Shown: positions 33,032 to 41,336 of the stretch, in pieces | Numbering within the stretch: the first letter of the stretch is position 1 | Layout: the number at the start of each line of letters is the position of its first letter | Assembly: GCF_001269385.1 (NCBI RefSeq) | Contig: NZ_CXOO01000047.1 | Coordinates: 1-64,000 of the forward strand | Direction of reading: 5' to 3' | Source: Limnohabitans sp. DM1 | GTDB taxonomy: Bacteria; Pseudomonadota; Gammaproteobacteria; Burkholderiales; Burkholderiaceae_C | DNA length: 64,000 nucleotides | Position numbers and translations under genes: made by a program | The notes under the pieces: generated by a model | The model's database searches: none | What the model was told of the DNA's origin: nothing | The model's input: the letters and a program-made list of their open reading frames with translations, nothing else

Positions 33032-36000
33032 ATGAACGCCCCATTGCCCGATTCGATCCGCCAGGCTTTAGAAACCGTGACGCTGGACGACAAATACAGC
33101 CTCGACGTGGGCCGTGCCTTCATGAGCGGCGTGCAGGCCCTGGTCAAACTGCCCATGCTGCAACGACAGCGCGACGCTTTGCAAGGCAAAAACACCGCAG
33201 GCTTCATCAGCGGCTATCGGGGCTCGCCACTGGGCAGCTATGACCAGTCACTGTGGAAAGCCAAAGAACACCTGAAAGCGCAAAACATCGTCTTCCAGCC
33301 CGGAGTGAACGAAGAACTGGCCGCCACCGCACTGTGGGGCACGCAGCAACTGGGCTTTGCACCCGCAGGCTCTAACCGCTTCGATGGCGTGTTCGGCATT
33401 TGGTACGGCAAAGGCCCGGGTGTGGACCGCTGCTCCGATGTGTTCAAACACGCGAACATGGCAGGCACCACACCCTGGGGTGGCGTGCTGGCCGTCACTG
33501 GCGATGACCATGTGGCCAAAAGCTCGACAGCAGCGCACCAGAGCGACCACATCTTCAAGGCCTGTGGCCTGCCCGTCTTTTTCCCGGCCAGCGTGCAAGA
33601 CATCCTCGACCAGGGCTTGCATGCCATTGCCATGAGCCGCTATGCAGGCGTCTGGGCGGGCATGAAGACCATTCAGGAAATCGTCGAATCAAGTGCCACC
33701 GCACACATCGACCCTGAACGCGTGCAGATCATGCTGCCCGAATTTTCCATGCCACCGGGTGGCGTGCACATCCGCTGGCCCGACACCGCGCTGGAACAGG
33801 AAGCGCGTCTGTTCGACTACAAATGGTATGCAGCGCTGGCCTACATCCGAGCCAACAAGCTCAACCACAACGTGATTGAAGGACCCCATGACCGCTTTGG
33901 CCTGATCGCCAGCGGCAAGGCCTACAACGACACACGGCAAGCCCTGCTCGACCTGGGGCTGGATGACGAGCGTTGCCGCCAATTGGGCATACGCCTGCAC
34001 AAGGTGAATGTGGTGTGGCCGCTCGAAGCCCAAACCACACGGGAATTTGCCACCGGGCTGCGCGAAATCCTGGTGGTCGAAGAAAAACGCCAAATCATCG
34101 AATACCAGCTCAAGGAAGAACTCTACAACTGGCGCGACGATGTGCGCCCCAACATCCTGGGCAAGTTTGATGAAGGTGAAGGCGATGTGTCAGGCGGTGA
34201 ATGGTCCATCCCCAACCCGACAGAACGCACTTTGCTGCGTGCCAATGCCGACTTGACGCCCGCCATCATTGCCCGGGCGATTGCCAAGCGACTGCAGAAA
34301 ATGGGTGTGGACAGCGACACCACAGCACGCATCCGCGACCACCTGACGGTACTGGACAAGAAAGAACAAGCCATGCAAACGCTCACCTTGGGCGCTGCAG
34401 CCGAACGTCAGCCCTGGTTTTGCTCAGGCTGCCCGCACAACACCTCCACCAAAGTGCCTGAAGGCTCGCGCGCCATGGCCGGCATTGGCTGCCACTTCAT
34501 GAGCATCTGGATGGACCGCAGCACCGTGGGCTTTACCCAGATGGGTGGCGAAGGTGTGCCGTGGACCGGACAACAACCGTTCAGCCACGAACAACACATG
34601 TTCGCCAACCTGGGCGACGGCACCTACTTTCACAGCGGCTTGCTGGCCATTCGCCAAAGCGTGGCGTCGGGTGTGAACATCACCTACAAAATCCTCTACA
34701 ACGACGCCGTGGCCATGACCGGTGGCCAGCAAATTGGTGAGCGCCCCGAAGGCCACAGCGTGCTGCAGATTGCACAAAGCATGAAAGCAGAGGGCACCCA
34801 GCGCACCGTGGTCGTGACCGACGAACCGGAAAAATACCAAGGCGTGACCTTGGCTGAAGGCGTGCAGGTATTTCACCGCGATGAACTCGACCGCATCCAG
34901 CGTGAGATGCGCGAAATCCAAGGCACCACCGTCATCATTTACGACCAGACCTGCGCCACAGAAAAGCGTCGCCGCCGCAAGCGCGGCACACTGGTCGACC
35001 CCGCTGTTCGGGTCATGATCAACGAAGAAGTCTGCGAAGGCTGTGGCGACTGCAGCGTGCAATCCAATTGTCTGTCGGTGGAACCCCTGGACACCGAGTT
35101 GGGTCGCAAACGCACCATCAACCAAAGCACCTGCAACAAGGACATGAGTTGCCTCAAAGGCTTTTGTCCCAGTTTTGTCACCTTGGAAGGCGGTCAGTTC
35201 AAAAAGAAATCGACCCTCGTCACACACACGCTCACACCCGCTGCATTGGGCGCCTTGCCTGAACCCACACTGCCAGACAACTCACACCCCTGGGGCATGG
35301 TGGTGGCGGGCGTTGGGGGCACAGGGGTCATCACCATAGGCCAACTGCTGGGCATGGCGGCGCACATGGAAGGCAAAGGCATCGTCACGCAAGATGCGGC
35401 AGGCCTGGCCCAAAAAGGCGGCGCCACCTGGAGCCATGTGCTGGTCGCCAACAGACAAAGCGACATCCGCACCACCCGGGTGGGTATGGCTGCAGCCGAT
35501 CTCATTTTGGGATGCGACCCGATCGTCACCGCGTCCAAAGAAACGCTGTTGCGCATGCGCCCAGGCCGAACCCATGTAGCCCTCAACAGCAGCAGCACGC
35601 CCACAGCAGCGTTCGTGAAAAACGGCAACTGGGAAAACCCGGCAGAGCAATGCCTGGTTGAAATCAGCCAACAAGTGGGTGAGCAAGGCGTCGGCACCTT
35701 CAATGCCGACTTGCTGGCCAAACAACTCATGGGTGACACCATCTACGTCAACCCCATGATCCTGGGCTATGCCTGGCAAAAAGGCTGGATTCCCCTGCAC
35801 CATGAATCCCTGGTGCGTGCCATCGAACTCAATGAAGTTGCAGTTCAAAACAACCTGACCGCCTTCGAATGGGGACGCCACGCGGCGCACCATCTGGACA
35901 AGCTCATGCAGCAAGTGCAGCCCGCACAGGCCATCACCTTCAAAAAACGTGAAAACCTTGAAATCATCTTGACCCAGCGCATTGCACGTTTGACCGAATA

Positions 36001-36568
36001 CCAAAATGCAGCCTATGCCGAACGCTACCGCGTGTTCGTGGAACGCGTCAAAATGGCCGAAACCCCTTTGGGCAAAACAACGCTGAGTGAAACCGTGGCG
36101 CGTCATTTGTACAAACTGATGACCTACAAGGACGAATACGAAGTCGCCCGCCTGCACACGCAAACGGCTTTTCTGGACCGCATTGCGCAAAGCTTTGAAG
36201 GCGACTTCAAGGTGCATTACCACCTGGCGCCACCCCTGCTGGCCAAGCGCAATGACAAAGGCGAATTGGTCAAACAAAAATTCGGCCCCTTCATGCAAAC
36301 CGCATTCAAAGGGCTGGCGCCTCTCAAAGTTTTGCGCGGCGGCGCTTTCGATGTGTTCGGTTACACCGAAGAACGCCGCACAGAACGCGCCTTGATCGGG
36401 GAATACATGCAGCACATCGAAAAAGTGATGTCGAACCTGAGCCACGACAACCATGCTCACGCCCTGGCCGTGGCGCAAGTGCCCGAAAACATCAAAGGTT
36501 TCGGCCACGTCAAGGAACGCAACCTCAAAGCTGCACGGGCGCTGTGGGCTTCTCTGTCAGCCATTTGA
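33032..36568 (+). CDS. fused indolepyruvate:ferredoxin oxidoreductase
   Basis: 1178 residues. It decarboxylates indolepyruvate and related 2-oxoacids to acyl-CoA with ferredoxin reduction. Order: N-terminal pyrimidine-binding domain (FISGYRGSPLGSYDQSLW), TPP-binding part (FCSGCPHNTSTKVPEGSR, LGDGTYFHSGLLAIRQS), a cysteine cluster at about 667 (CEGCGDCSVQSNC, then CNKDMSCLKGFC) for an Fe-S centre, and a gamma-type domain near 760 (VAGVGGTGVITIGQLLG). A C-terminal DUF6537-like extension follows. Alpha, beta and gamma parts are one chain, as in many proteobacteria. The ATG at 33032 follows CAGGAC. Confidence 0.93.
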   Translation: MNAPLPDSIRQALETVTLDDKYSLDVGRAFMSGVQALVKLPMLQRQRDALQGKNTAGFISGYRGSPLGSYDQSLWKAKEHLKAQNIVFQPGVNEELAATALWGTQQLGFAPAGSNRFDGVFGIWYGKGPGVDRCSDVFKHANMAGTTPWGGVLAVTGDDHVAKSSTAAHQSDHIFKACGLPVFFPASVQDILDQGLHAIAMSRYAGVWAGMKTIQEIVESSATAHIDPERVQIMLPEFSMPPGGVHIRWPDTALEQEARLFDYKWYAALAYIRANKLNHNVIEGPHDRFGLIASGKAYNDTRQALLDLGLDDERCRQLGIRLHKVNVVWPLEAQTTREFATGLREILVVEEKRQIIEYQLKEELYNWRDDVRPNILGKFDEGEGDVSGGEWSIPNPTERTLLRANADLTPAIIARAIAKRLQKMGVDSDTTARIRDHLTVLDKKEQAMQTLTLGAAAERQPWFCSGCPHNTSTKVPEGSRAMAGIGCHFMSIWMDRSTVGFTQMGGEGVPWTGQQPFSHEQHMFANLGDGTYFHSGLLAIRQSVASGVNITYKILYNDAVAMTGGQQIGERPEGHSVLQIAQSMKAEGTQRTVVVTDEPEKYQGVTLAEGVQVFHRDELDRIQREMREIQGTTVIIYDQTCATEKRRRRKRGTLVDPAVRVMINEEVCEGCGDCSVQSNCLSVEPLDTELGRKRTINQSTCNKDMSCLKGFCPSFVTLEGGQFKKKSTLVTHTLTPAALGALPEPTLPDNSHPWGMVVAGVGGTGVITIGQLLGMAAHMEGKGIVTQDAAGLAQKGGATWSHVLVANRQSDIRTTRVGMAAADLILGCDPIVTASKETLLRMRPGRTHVALNSSSTPTAAFVKNGNWENPAEQCLVEISQQVGEQGVGTFNADLLAKQLMGDTIYVNPMILGYAWQKGWIPLHHESLVRAIELNEVAVQNNLTAFEWGRHAAHHLDKLMQQVQPAQAITFKKRENLEIILTQRIARLTEYQNAAYAERYRVFVERVKMAETPLGKTTLSETVARHLYKLMTYKDEYEVARLHTQTAFLDRIAQSFEGDFKVHYHLAPPLLAKRNDKGELVKQKFGPFMQTAFKGLAPLKVLRGGAFDVFGYTEERRTERALIGEYMQHIEKVMSNLSHDNHAHALAVAQVPENIKGFGHVKERNLKAARALWASLSAI

Positions 36569-36605
36569 AGGTGGTGGGTGGCCGACACTTAAGCAAATGT
36601 CCAAC

Positions 36606-36636
36606 AAAAAAGCCATGCGAGAGCATGGCTTTTTTT
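36606..36636. terminator. bidirectional terminator between IOR and minE
   Basis: AAAAAAGCCATGC-GAGA-GCATGGCTTTTTT: stem of 13 including the A/T tracts, with T run on both strands. Serves both convergent genes. Confidence 0.92.
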
Positions 36637-36656
36637 GTAGCACTTGACGATCGCTT

Positions 36657-36917
36657 TCAGCGAGAGTCAGGCAACTCAATCTTGACTTCTAGCACCTCAA
36701 GATTGTCCTGACGTTCCAGATTGACTTTGATATCGTCCAAATTGATCTTGATGTACTTGCTGATAACGGCCACCAACTCACGCTGCAAATCAGGTAAGTA
36801 GTCAGGCTCAGCGGCATTGCGGCCGCTGCGTTCGTGGGCCAGGATGATCTGCAGGCGTTCTTTGGCCACACTGGCCGTTTGTTTTTTTTCGCCTGCAAGA
36901 AATGAAAGGAGGGACAT
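36657..36917 (-). CDS. minE: cell division topological specificity factor MinE
   Basis: 86 residues. The MinD-interacting N-terminal segment reads [19 protein letters not shown]. The C-terminal dimer part has [16 protein letters not shown] and [13 protein letters not shown]. It stimulates MinD ATPase and drives pole-to-pole oscillation. Three bases after minD; AGGAGG-like site before the ATG. Confidence 0.95.
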   Translation of the reverse strand: MSLLSFLAGEKKQTASVAKERLQIILAHERSGRNAAEPDYLPDLQRELVAVISKYIKINLDDIKVNLERQDNLEVLEVKIELPDSR

Positions 36918-36920
36918 GAC

Positions 36921-37733
36921 TTAGCCTCCGAAAAGACGCTTGAAAAAACCTGCCTTCTCAGCGTCAATGAAACGCATGGGTTTGTCTTCACCCAGGAAAC
37001 GATCAATCACGTCTTTATAGGCTTCAGACACATCCGTGTTGGCCATGTGGATCGCAGGCGTGCCCTGGTTGGAAGCTTGCAAGACCTTGTCACTCTCCGG
37101 AATGACTCCCAGCAGTTTGATGCGCAAAATGTCCTGAATATCTTGCAAAGACAACATCTGGCCATCTTCCACACGATGCGGGTTGTAGCGTGTGATCAAG
37201 AGGTGCTCCTTGATCGGCTCCAGACCTTCAATGGCCCGTTTGGTCTTGCTGCCCAGCATGCCCAAAATGCGATCAGAATCACGCACGGATGAGACTTCCG
37301 GGTTGGTCACAACCAGCGCCTCATCGGCAAAATGCATGGCCATCAAGGCACCGGTTTCAATTCCCGCTGGCGAGTCGCAAACGATGTATTCAAAGCCCAT
37401 GGTGCTCAGATCCTTGAAAACCTTTTCGACGCCTTCCAGGGTTAAAGCATCCTTGTCACGGGTTTGAGAAGCCGCCAGCACATACAGGTTTTCGCACTGC
37501 TTGTCCTTGATCAAGGCCTGGTTCAAGTTGGCTTCACCTTGAATCACGTTGATGAAGTCATAGACCACGCGGCGCTCACAGCCCATGATGAGGTCCAGAT
37601 TACGCAAGCCCACATCAAAGTCGATGACCGCTGTTTTGAAGCCTTTGAGGGCCAGGCCTGTAGCGAAACTGGCACTGGTTGTGGTTTTGCCCACACCACC
37701 TTTGCCGGAAGTCACAACGACGATTTTTGCCAT
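36921..37733 (-). CDS. minD: septum site-determining ATPase MinD
   Basis: 270 residues. Deviant Walker A SGKGGVGKTTTSASFATGLA at 10; VIDFDVGLRNLDLIMGCE and YIVCDSPAGIETGALMAM follow. The C-terminal amphipathic membrane-targeting helix is present (EKAGFFKRLFGG). It recruits MinC to the membrane. Second gene of minCDE. Confidence 0.96.
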   Translation of the reverse strand: MAKIVVVTSGKGGVGKTTTSASFATGLALKGFKTAVIDFDVGLRNLDLIMGCERRVVYDFINVIQGEANLNQALIKDKQCENLYVLAASQTRDKDALTLEGVEKVFKDLSTMGFEYIVCDSPAGIETGALMAMHFADEALVVTNPEVSSVRDSDRILGMLGSKTKRAIEGLEPIKEHLLITRYNPHRVEDGQMLSLQDIQDILRIKLLGVIPESDKVLQASNQGTPAIHMANTDVSEAYKDVIDRFLGEDKPMRFIDAEKAGFFKRLFGG

Positions 37734-37776
37734 GGGGAATCTTTCTTGGACAAAAGGAAAAAGAAGAAAAAGATTT

Positions 37777-38526
37777 TCAGGTTTGCAAGGGGGTGATCAA
37801 CAACTTGTCACCCTCGGCGCCTGATTGCAGGCATACCTGTGCAGGCATGCCCAACACATTTTTTGACAGTGCATTTTCGCTGGTGCGATACACACCGGCA
37901 ATCGAGACCAGTTCAGGCTCCATGGATTGCGCAAAAATTCTTGCATTCACATTGCCGCGCGCACCTGCAATGGCTTTTCCGCGCAATGCACCATAAATAT
38001 GAATACTTCCATCGGCAATCACTTCTGCACCCGGATTAACAACGGCCATCACCACCAAATCGCGACCTTTGGCGTAAACCTGCTGGCCTGAACGCAAAGG
38101 CTTGTCAATCACCATGGCTCCCAAAGGCGCAGTAGGCGGTGGGGGTGGGGCCACAACATCAACTGCTTCAGCAGCAAGCACAGGACGTCTTATACGGGCA
38201 TCTGAAGCATTGACCAACCCAAGGGCTAGGGCTGTGGCCAACAAGGCCTCCTGAGCCCCTTTGACGGCCAATGGCACCATTGCATGCTGACGTAAGACAT
38301 CAAGCAGACCAGGCAAGTCCAAGGAAACGTCTTCGTATGACAGAGCGCTGACATCAATGATGACGGGTTCTTGATCGAAAAAACCAGGACTGTCAGCCAA
38401 TTGCTGAGCCAAAGCGATCGCAACGCTTGGAACATCGTTTGTTTTGAGCATCAAAACGACTGCGGGCAAGTCAGCGCTTTTGATCTCGTAACAGTGGGAA
38501 AGTGAAGTTTCTGAAACGATGGCCAT
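37777..38526 (-). CDS. minC: septum site-determining protein MinC
   Basis: 249 residues from the ATG at 38526; an in-frame TTG at 38553 is less likely. The N-terminal FtsZ-inhibiting domain reads LPAVVLMLKTNDVPSVAIAL, then a proline-rich linker (VAPPPPPTAPLG). The C-terminal beta-helix MinC domain has RSGQQVYAKGRDLVVMAVV, GAEVIADGSIHIYGALRGKA and ARIFAQSMEPELVSIAG. It blocks FtsZ polymers away from mid-cell. The gene is preceded by the DnaA-box region at 38567-38792. Confidence 0.94.
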   Translation of the reverse strand: MAIVSETSLSHCYEIKSADLPAVVLMLKTNDVPSVAIALAQQLADSPGFFDQEPVIIDVSALSYEDVSLDLPGLLDVLRQHAMVPLAVKGAQEALLATALALGLVNASDARIRRPVLAAEAVDVVAPPPPPTAPLGAMVIDKPLRSGQQVYAKGRDLVVMAVVNPGAEVIADGSIHIYGALRGKAIAGARGNVNARIFAQSMEPELVSIAGVYRTSENALSKNVLGMPAQVCLQSGAEGDKLLITPLQT

Positions 38527-38566
38527 GGTGGCGTGTGCGGTAGAAAGGGGCAAATTTTACAGCGCA

Positions 38567-38792
38567 CTTGTTTTTTGTTCTTTCTCTATATTTTTAAATA
38601 TCTAAATAGCAGTAGTAGATAAGGGGCGCATGTCAGTGTGGATAAATCTGTTTTCATGTGTTCTGACAGACACTTAAGGCATCCGCCATCATGTGGGCGC
38701 CATTGCGTTTGAACTGTCTTCGAAATATGAACAACTTGGGCAAAAGTGTTTGGCCTGTGGATAAGTGCACACTTGCGCCAGTTTTATCCACA
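38567..38792. other. oriC-like region: AT-rich tract, TAG triplets and three DnaA boxes
   Basis: An AT-rich tract at 38567-38606 is followed by TAGCAGTAGTAG at 38607-38618 (DnaA-trio-like) and a GC spacer. Then come perfect DnaA boxes TGTGGATAA at 38637-38645 and 38756-38764, and TTATCCACA at 38784-38792. The order AT-rich, triplets, GC spacer, first box is that of known bacterial unwinding elements. No gene is visible in 38527-38812. It may instead be a DnaA-controlled minC promoter or a DnaA reservoir. Confidence 0.5.
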
Positions 38793-38812
38793 GCTTTGTT
38801 AGAAGGCGCCGA

Positions 38813-39022
38813 TCAGCTGGTCATCAGCCATTGAATGAGGCCTTTGGCCACAAAGCCGAGCATGCCGAAGGCCAGACCCAGAAAAATGACAAAGGTTCCA
38901 AATTTTCCAGCTTTCGATTCCCATGCCAATTGGCCAATGATGAACAGCATGTAAAGCATGAAAGCGCCTACACCCACCGTGAGGCCAAACAAGGCAAATT
39001 CTTCTTCTGTCAACCCGAACAT
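38813..39022 (-). CDS. DUF2788 small membrane protein
   Basis: 69 residues. FGLTEEEFALFGLTVGVGAF, then YMLFIIGQLAWESKAGKFGT and FVIFLGLAFGMLGFVAKGLI: two membrane helices joined by a conserved polar loop, the DUF2788 pattern. Function unknown. The ATG at 39022 overlaps the upstream stop (TGATG), so it is co-translated with the DUF2189 gene. Confidence 0.82.
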   Translation of the reverse strand: MFGLTEEEFALFGLTVGVGAFMLYMLFIIGQLAWESKAGKFGTFVIFLGLAFGMLGFVAKGLIQWLMTS

Positions 39023-39870
39023 CACTGTTGACCTTGCGCATTCAAGCGCTCCTGGAGTTCACTGACATCCACCAGCGCACGGTAGGCGTGCCAGCTGCCG
39101 TGTCCGAGCATGGGCACGATGAAAATCAAACCCAGAAACATCGAAAAAATACCAAGTAGACAAAAACCCAAGAGCAAAAAAGCCCACAGCGCCATGGGAA
39201 CAGGGTGTGTTAGCAAGGCTTTCCAGCTCGTCAGTACCGCTTGAAATATCGTTACCCGGCGGTCCAGCAGCAAAGGCATGGACACCACACTCGATGCAAA
39301 AACGGGTGCGGCCATCATTGCGCCCAGTGCGAGCCATATTTCAAACAACGGGTTGTCCTGGCTCAGTACCACCAGGCGGATGAAGTCAAGAGGGGTGTGA
39401 ATTGGGGCAGGCGCCAGCAAGGTGATCAGGGCCGCAGACGTGATGACCCAGCCGGTGCCCGCCAAGCCCAAAAGAATGCCAAAGCGGATCAGGCTCCAAT
39501 AGCTGTCTGGTTCATGGCGCAGCTTCAATTGCCATTGCGTCCAGGTGTCGATCAATAAACCCAAATCGACCTTTTCCCCCTTTTCCATGGCACGGCTCAT
39601 GGCATACAGGCTGGTGGCCAATACCGGTGCGATGACCAAAAAACCAGACAAGGCTCCCGCGAGCAACCAAAATCTGTCGTGCGCCAACAAGGTGATCAAG
39701 CCACCCAAAATGGCCAAAATCAGACCATGCATCATGCTTAATAAAGGCGAGCGTGCCAGGTCCTTGAAACCCAATGCCAACCAATGCAGAGGTTGGTCCA
39801 TGGTGATGGGCAAGATGAGGGGTAAATGGGGTTCAGAAGGTGTCTGAACTGTGTGCGGGTGTTGCGTCAT
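39022..39870 (-). CDS. DUF2189 membrane protein
   Basis: 282 residues. PLHWLALGFKDLARSPLLSM is the usual DUF2189 opening, followed by about six hydrophobic segments (HGLILAILGGLITLLA, FWLLAGALSGFLVIAPVLAT, LWAFLLLGFCLLGIFSMFLG). The C-terminal part reads PMLGHGSWHAYRALVD, typical of the family. Function unknown, inner membrane. An internal ATG at 39801 (MDQPLHW) is another possible start. Confidence 0.8.
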   Translation of the reverse strand: MTQHPHTVQTPSEPHLPLILPITMDQPLHWLALGFKDLARSPLLSMMHGLILAILGGLITLLAHDRFWLLAGALSGFLVIAPVLATSLYAMSRAMEKGEKVDLGLLIDTWTQWQLKLRHEPDSYWSLIRFGILLGLAGTGWVITSAALITLLAPAPIHTPLDFIRLVVLSQDNPLFEIWLALGAMMAAPVFASSVVSMPLLLDRRVTIFQAVLTSWKALLTHPVPMALWAFLLLGFCLLGIFSMFLGLIFIVPMLGHGSWHAYRALVDVSELQERLNAQGQQ

Positions 39871-39978
39871 TGGGCGAGCCTACACAAGCAGTGATCTTCA
39901 AGTATTGATGTGTGTCAATTCATGAAAGTGAATTTGAAAAGCCGACCCGCTCAGCATGGGTAGCCGTATTTTTGAAGT

Positions 39979-40007
39979 CATGCAAAACACAAGGGCCTTA
40001 TAGGCCC
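39979..40007 (-). terminator. weak terminator after the Spy-like gene
   Basis: On the minus strand GGGCCT-ATA-AGGCCC, then TTGTGTTTTG. Short but perfect stem, seven bases after the stop. Confidence 0.45.
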
Positions 40008-40014
40008 ACGCGCT

Positions 40015-40512
40015 TCAATAACGCCAATAACGGCCCCCACCAAAATAGATGTTGCCGCGTCTGTCGTGCATATGTTTGAAGGTTTCAGCATCAAAAATCT
40101 TCTTTTGTTCAGCATTCAGATCGGCATAGAAATTCTTGGTGATGTCCACATGTTTTTTCATCACCGCGTCTCGTTGCGCTTTGTGCGCAAGCATTTGGTC
40201 AAGGCGTTCAGGGGTGCTGAGTTTTGCCATGGCAACAGGATCAGGCCGTGGAAAAACCGGTGGTGGCGATTGCAAGTGTTGTGCAAACGCTTGCCAGGCA
40301 GCGGATTGCCCAGGGGCCAATTTCAGTTTGTCATGGAGATCAGCCAAATCCTTGCTGTGTATCTCTTCCATGTGCTGACGCATGTATTGCACGCGATCTG
40401 GGTGTGCTGATGGCGCTGTGGGTGAATTGGCAGGTGCGTTTTGCGCCAAGGAAAACCCCGACAGGCTGACCATCAGACTGGCGGTGATCATGGGGTTGCG
40501 AAGAAATTTCAT
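40015..40512 (-). CDS. Spy/CpxP-like periplasmic protein (LTxxQ family)
   Basis: 165 residues. A signal peptide (KFLRNPMITASLMVSLSGFS, cleaved near SLAQ) is followed by a helical protein: LADLHDKLKLAPGQSAAWQA, PERLDQMLAHKAQRDAVM, FYADLNAEQKKIFDAET. This is the Spy/CpxP layout of LTxxQ repeats (here LAPGQSAAW and LNAEQKKIF). Such proteins act as periplasmic chaperones or metal-stress factors, fitting the copper and RND genes nearby. The ATG at 40512 has AAGGA eight bases before it. Confidence 0.75.
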   Translation of the reverse strand: MKFLRNPMITASLMVSLSGFSLAQNAPANSPTAPSAHPDRVQYMRQHMEEIHSKDLADLHDKLKLAPGQSAAWQAFAQHLQSPPPVFPRPDPVAMAKLSTPERLDQMLAHKAQRDAVMKKHVDITKNFYADLNAEQKKIFDAETFKHMHDRRGNIYFGGGRYWRY

Positions 40513-40858
40513 GGCAAACATCCTTTCAGTGATAAGACGCAGTCAGTGTGCAGCGCTCATGTGTATGGGATGTGCAGTGCATGCAGTGATTTGTAAAGTT
40601 CAGCAACTTGCTGAAGAATGACAATTCAACCCTCAAACCACGATTTCCTTGCTTGCCCATCGTGCAGTTGTGCACAAAAAGGGTTCAAGGATGCTTGACC
40701 CACCCCAAAGTGAGTCACGAGCATCATCGTTGTGTGCTCTAAAGTCGGTGTTCTGGACCACTGAATTGCGAAAGTGCATCTGCGCCATGCCATACAACAT
40801 GCGAAGTGGCAAAAACAGCTCAGAAAGCCCTGAGGACAGGGATCTTTGAAAGTGGCGA
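40513..40858. other. gap without a recognised gene
   Basis: Holds the upstream region of the Spy-like gene at its left end. The rest is of ordinary base composition; short frames on either strand look random, and I see no hairpin with a T tract. Confidence 0.4.
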
Positions 40859-41050
40859 TTACTTTTTGGTTTTGCAGGTATTGATGCCCAGCAAGCTGTA
40901 GGGTGGGCACCAGCCGATCAGGCCAGTGGCAATGGGTACCAGTCCCAACCAGCCCCAGACGCCGATTTGGCTGGACAGGGTCAAGCCCACCAGAATCAGG
41001 CCTGCCAGCACGCGAACGATGCGTTCAATACCACCAATGTTTTGGGTCAT
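40859..41050 (-). CDS. DUF2892 (YgaP-like) membrane protein
   Basis: 63 residues. Begins TQNIGGIERIVRVLAGLILV, then GWLGLVPIATGLIGWCPPYS and LLGINTCKTKK: two membrane helices with the conserved CPPY..LGINTC ending of DUF2892. AAGGAG lies eight bases before the ATG. It follows copZ on the same strand. The cysteines may bind metal or thiols; its function is not known. Confidence 0.85.
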   Translation of the reverse strand: MTQNIGGIERIVRVLAGLILVGLTLSSQIGVWGWLGLVPIATGLIGWCPPYSLLGINTCKTKK

Positions 41051-41073
41051 AACAACTCCTTCAAAGTGAAAAA

Positions 41074-41271
41074 TCAAGCAGCAACAAAATAACCTTCGTC
41101 AGCAATGGCCTGTGCAAAAGTTTCACGGGGCTTCTCGGAATCCACTTGCACCGTGTTGTGAAGACGATCAATCGTGACTTTGGCCTGGGCGTCAATAGCC
41201 AGTAAGGCTTTGGTGACGGCCTTTTCGCAATGGCCGCACGTCATGCCCTCAACAGTGAAAATCTGGTTCAT
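41074..41271 (-). CDS. copZ: CopZ-like copper chaperone
   Basis: 65 residues, one heavy-metal-associated domain. The metal-binding motif GMTCGHCEKAV is at 9. Ends with FAQAIADEGYFVAA. Delivers Cu(I) to CopA in known systems. It is divergent from copA across 65 bases that contain a palindrome, so the two are probably controlled together. Confidence 0.88.
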   Translation of the reverse strand: MNQIFTVEGMTCGHCEKAVTKALLAIDAQAKVTIDRLHNTVQVDSEKPRETFAQAIADEGYFVAA

Positions 41272-41285
41272 GATAGGGCTTTCTG

Positions 41286-41305
41286 ATAAACCCTTATGGG
41301 TATAT
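41286..41305. promoter_or_regulatory. candidate copper-responsive operator
   Basis: CCCTTATGGG with TAAA and TATA flanks, between copZ and copA. It resembles CsoR/CueR-type operators in having CCC/GGG arms, but no copper regulator gene lies in the window. Confidence 0.4.
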
Positions 41306-41336
41306 TTGGAGCATAGATCAAAAAGGGGCCGTGGAC

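Noticed and set aside
40626..40910. Small minus-strand frame before the DUF2892 gene
   Set aside because: Overlaps the recognised DUF2892 gene in another frame; composition is random, with no start signal.
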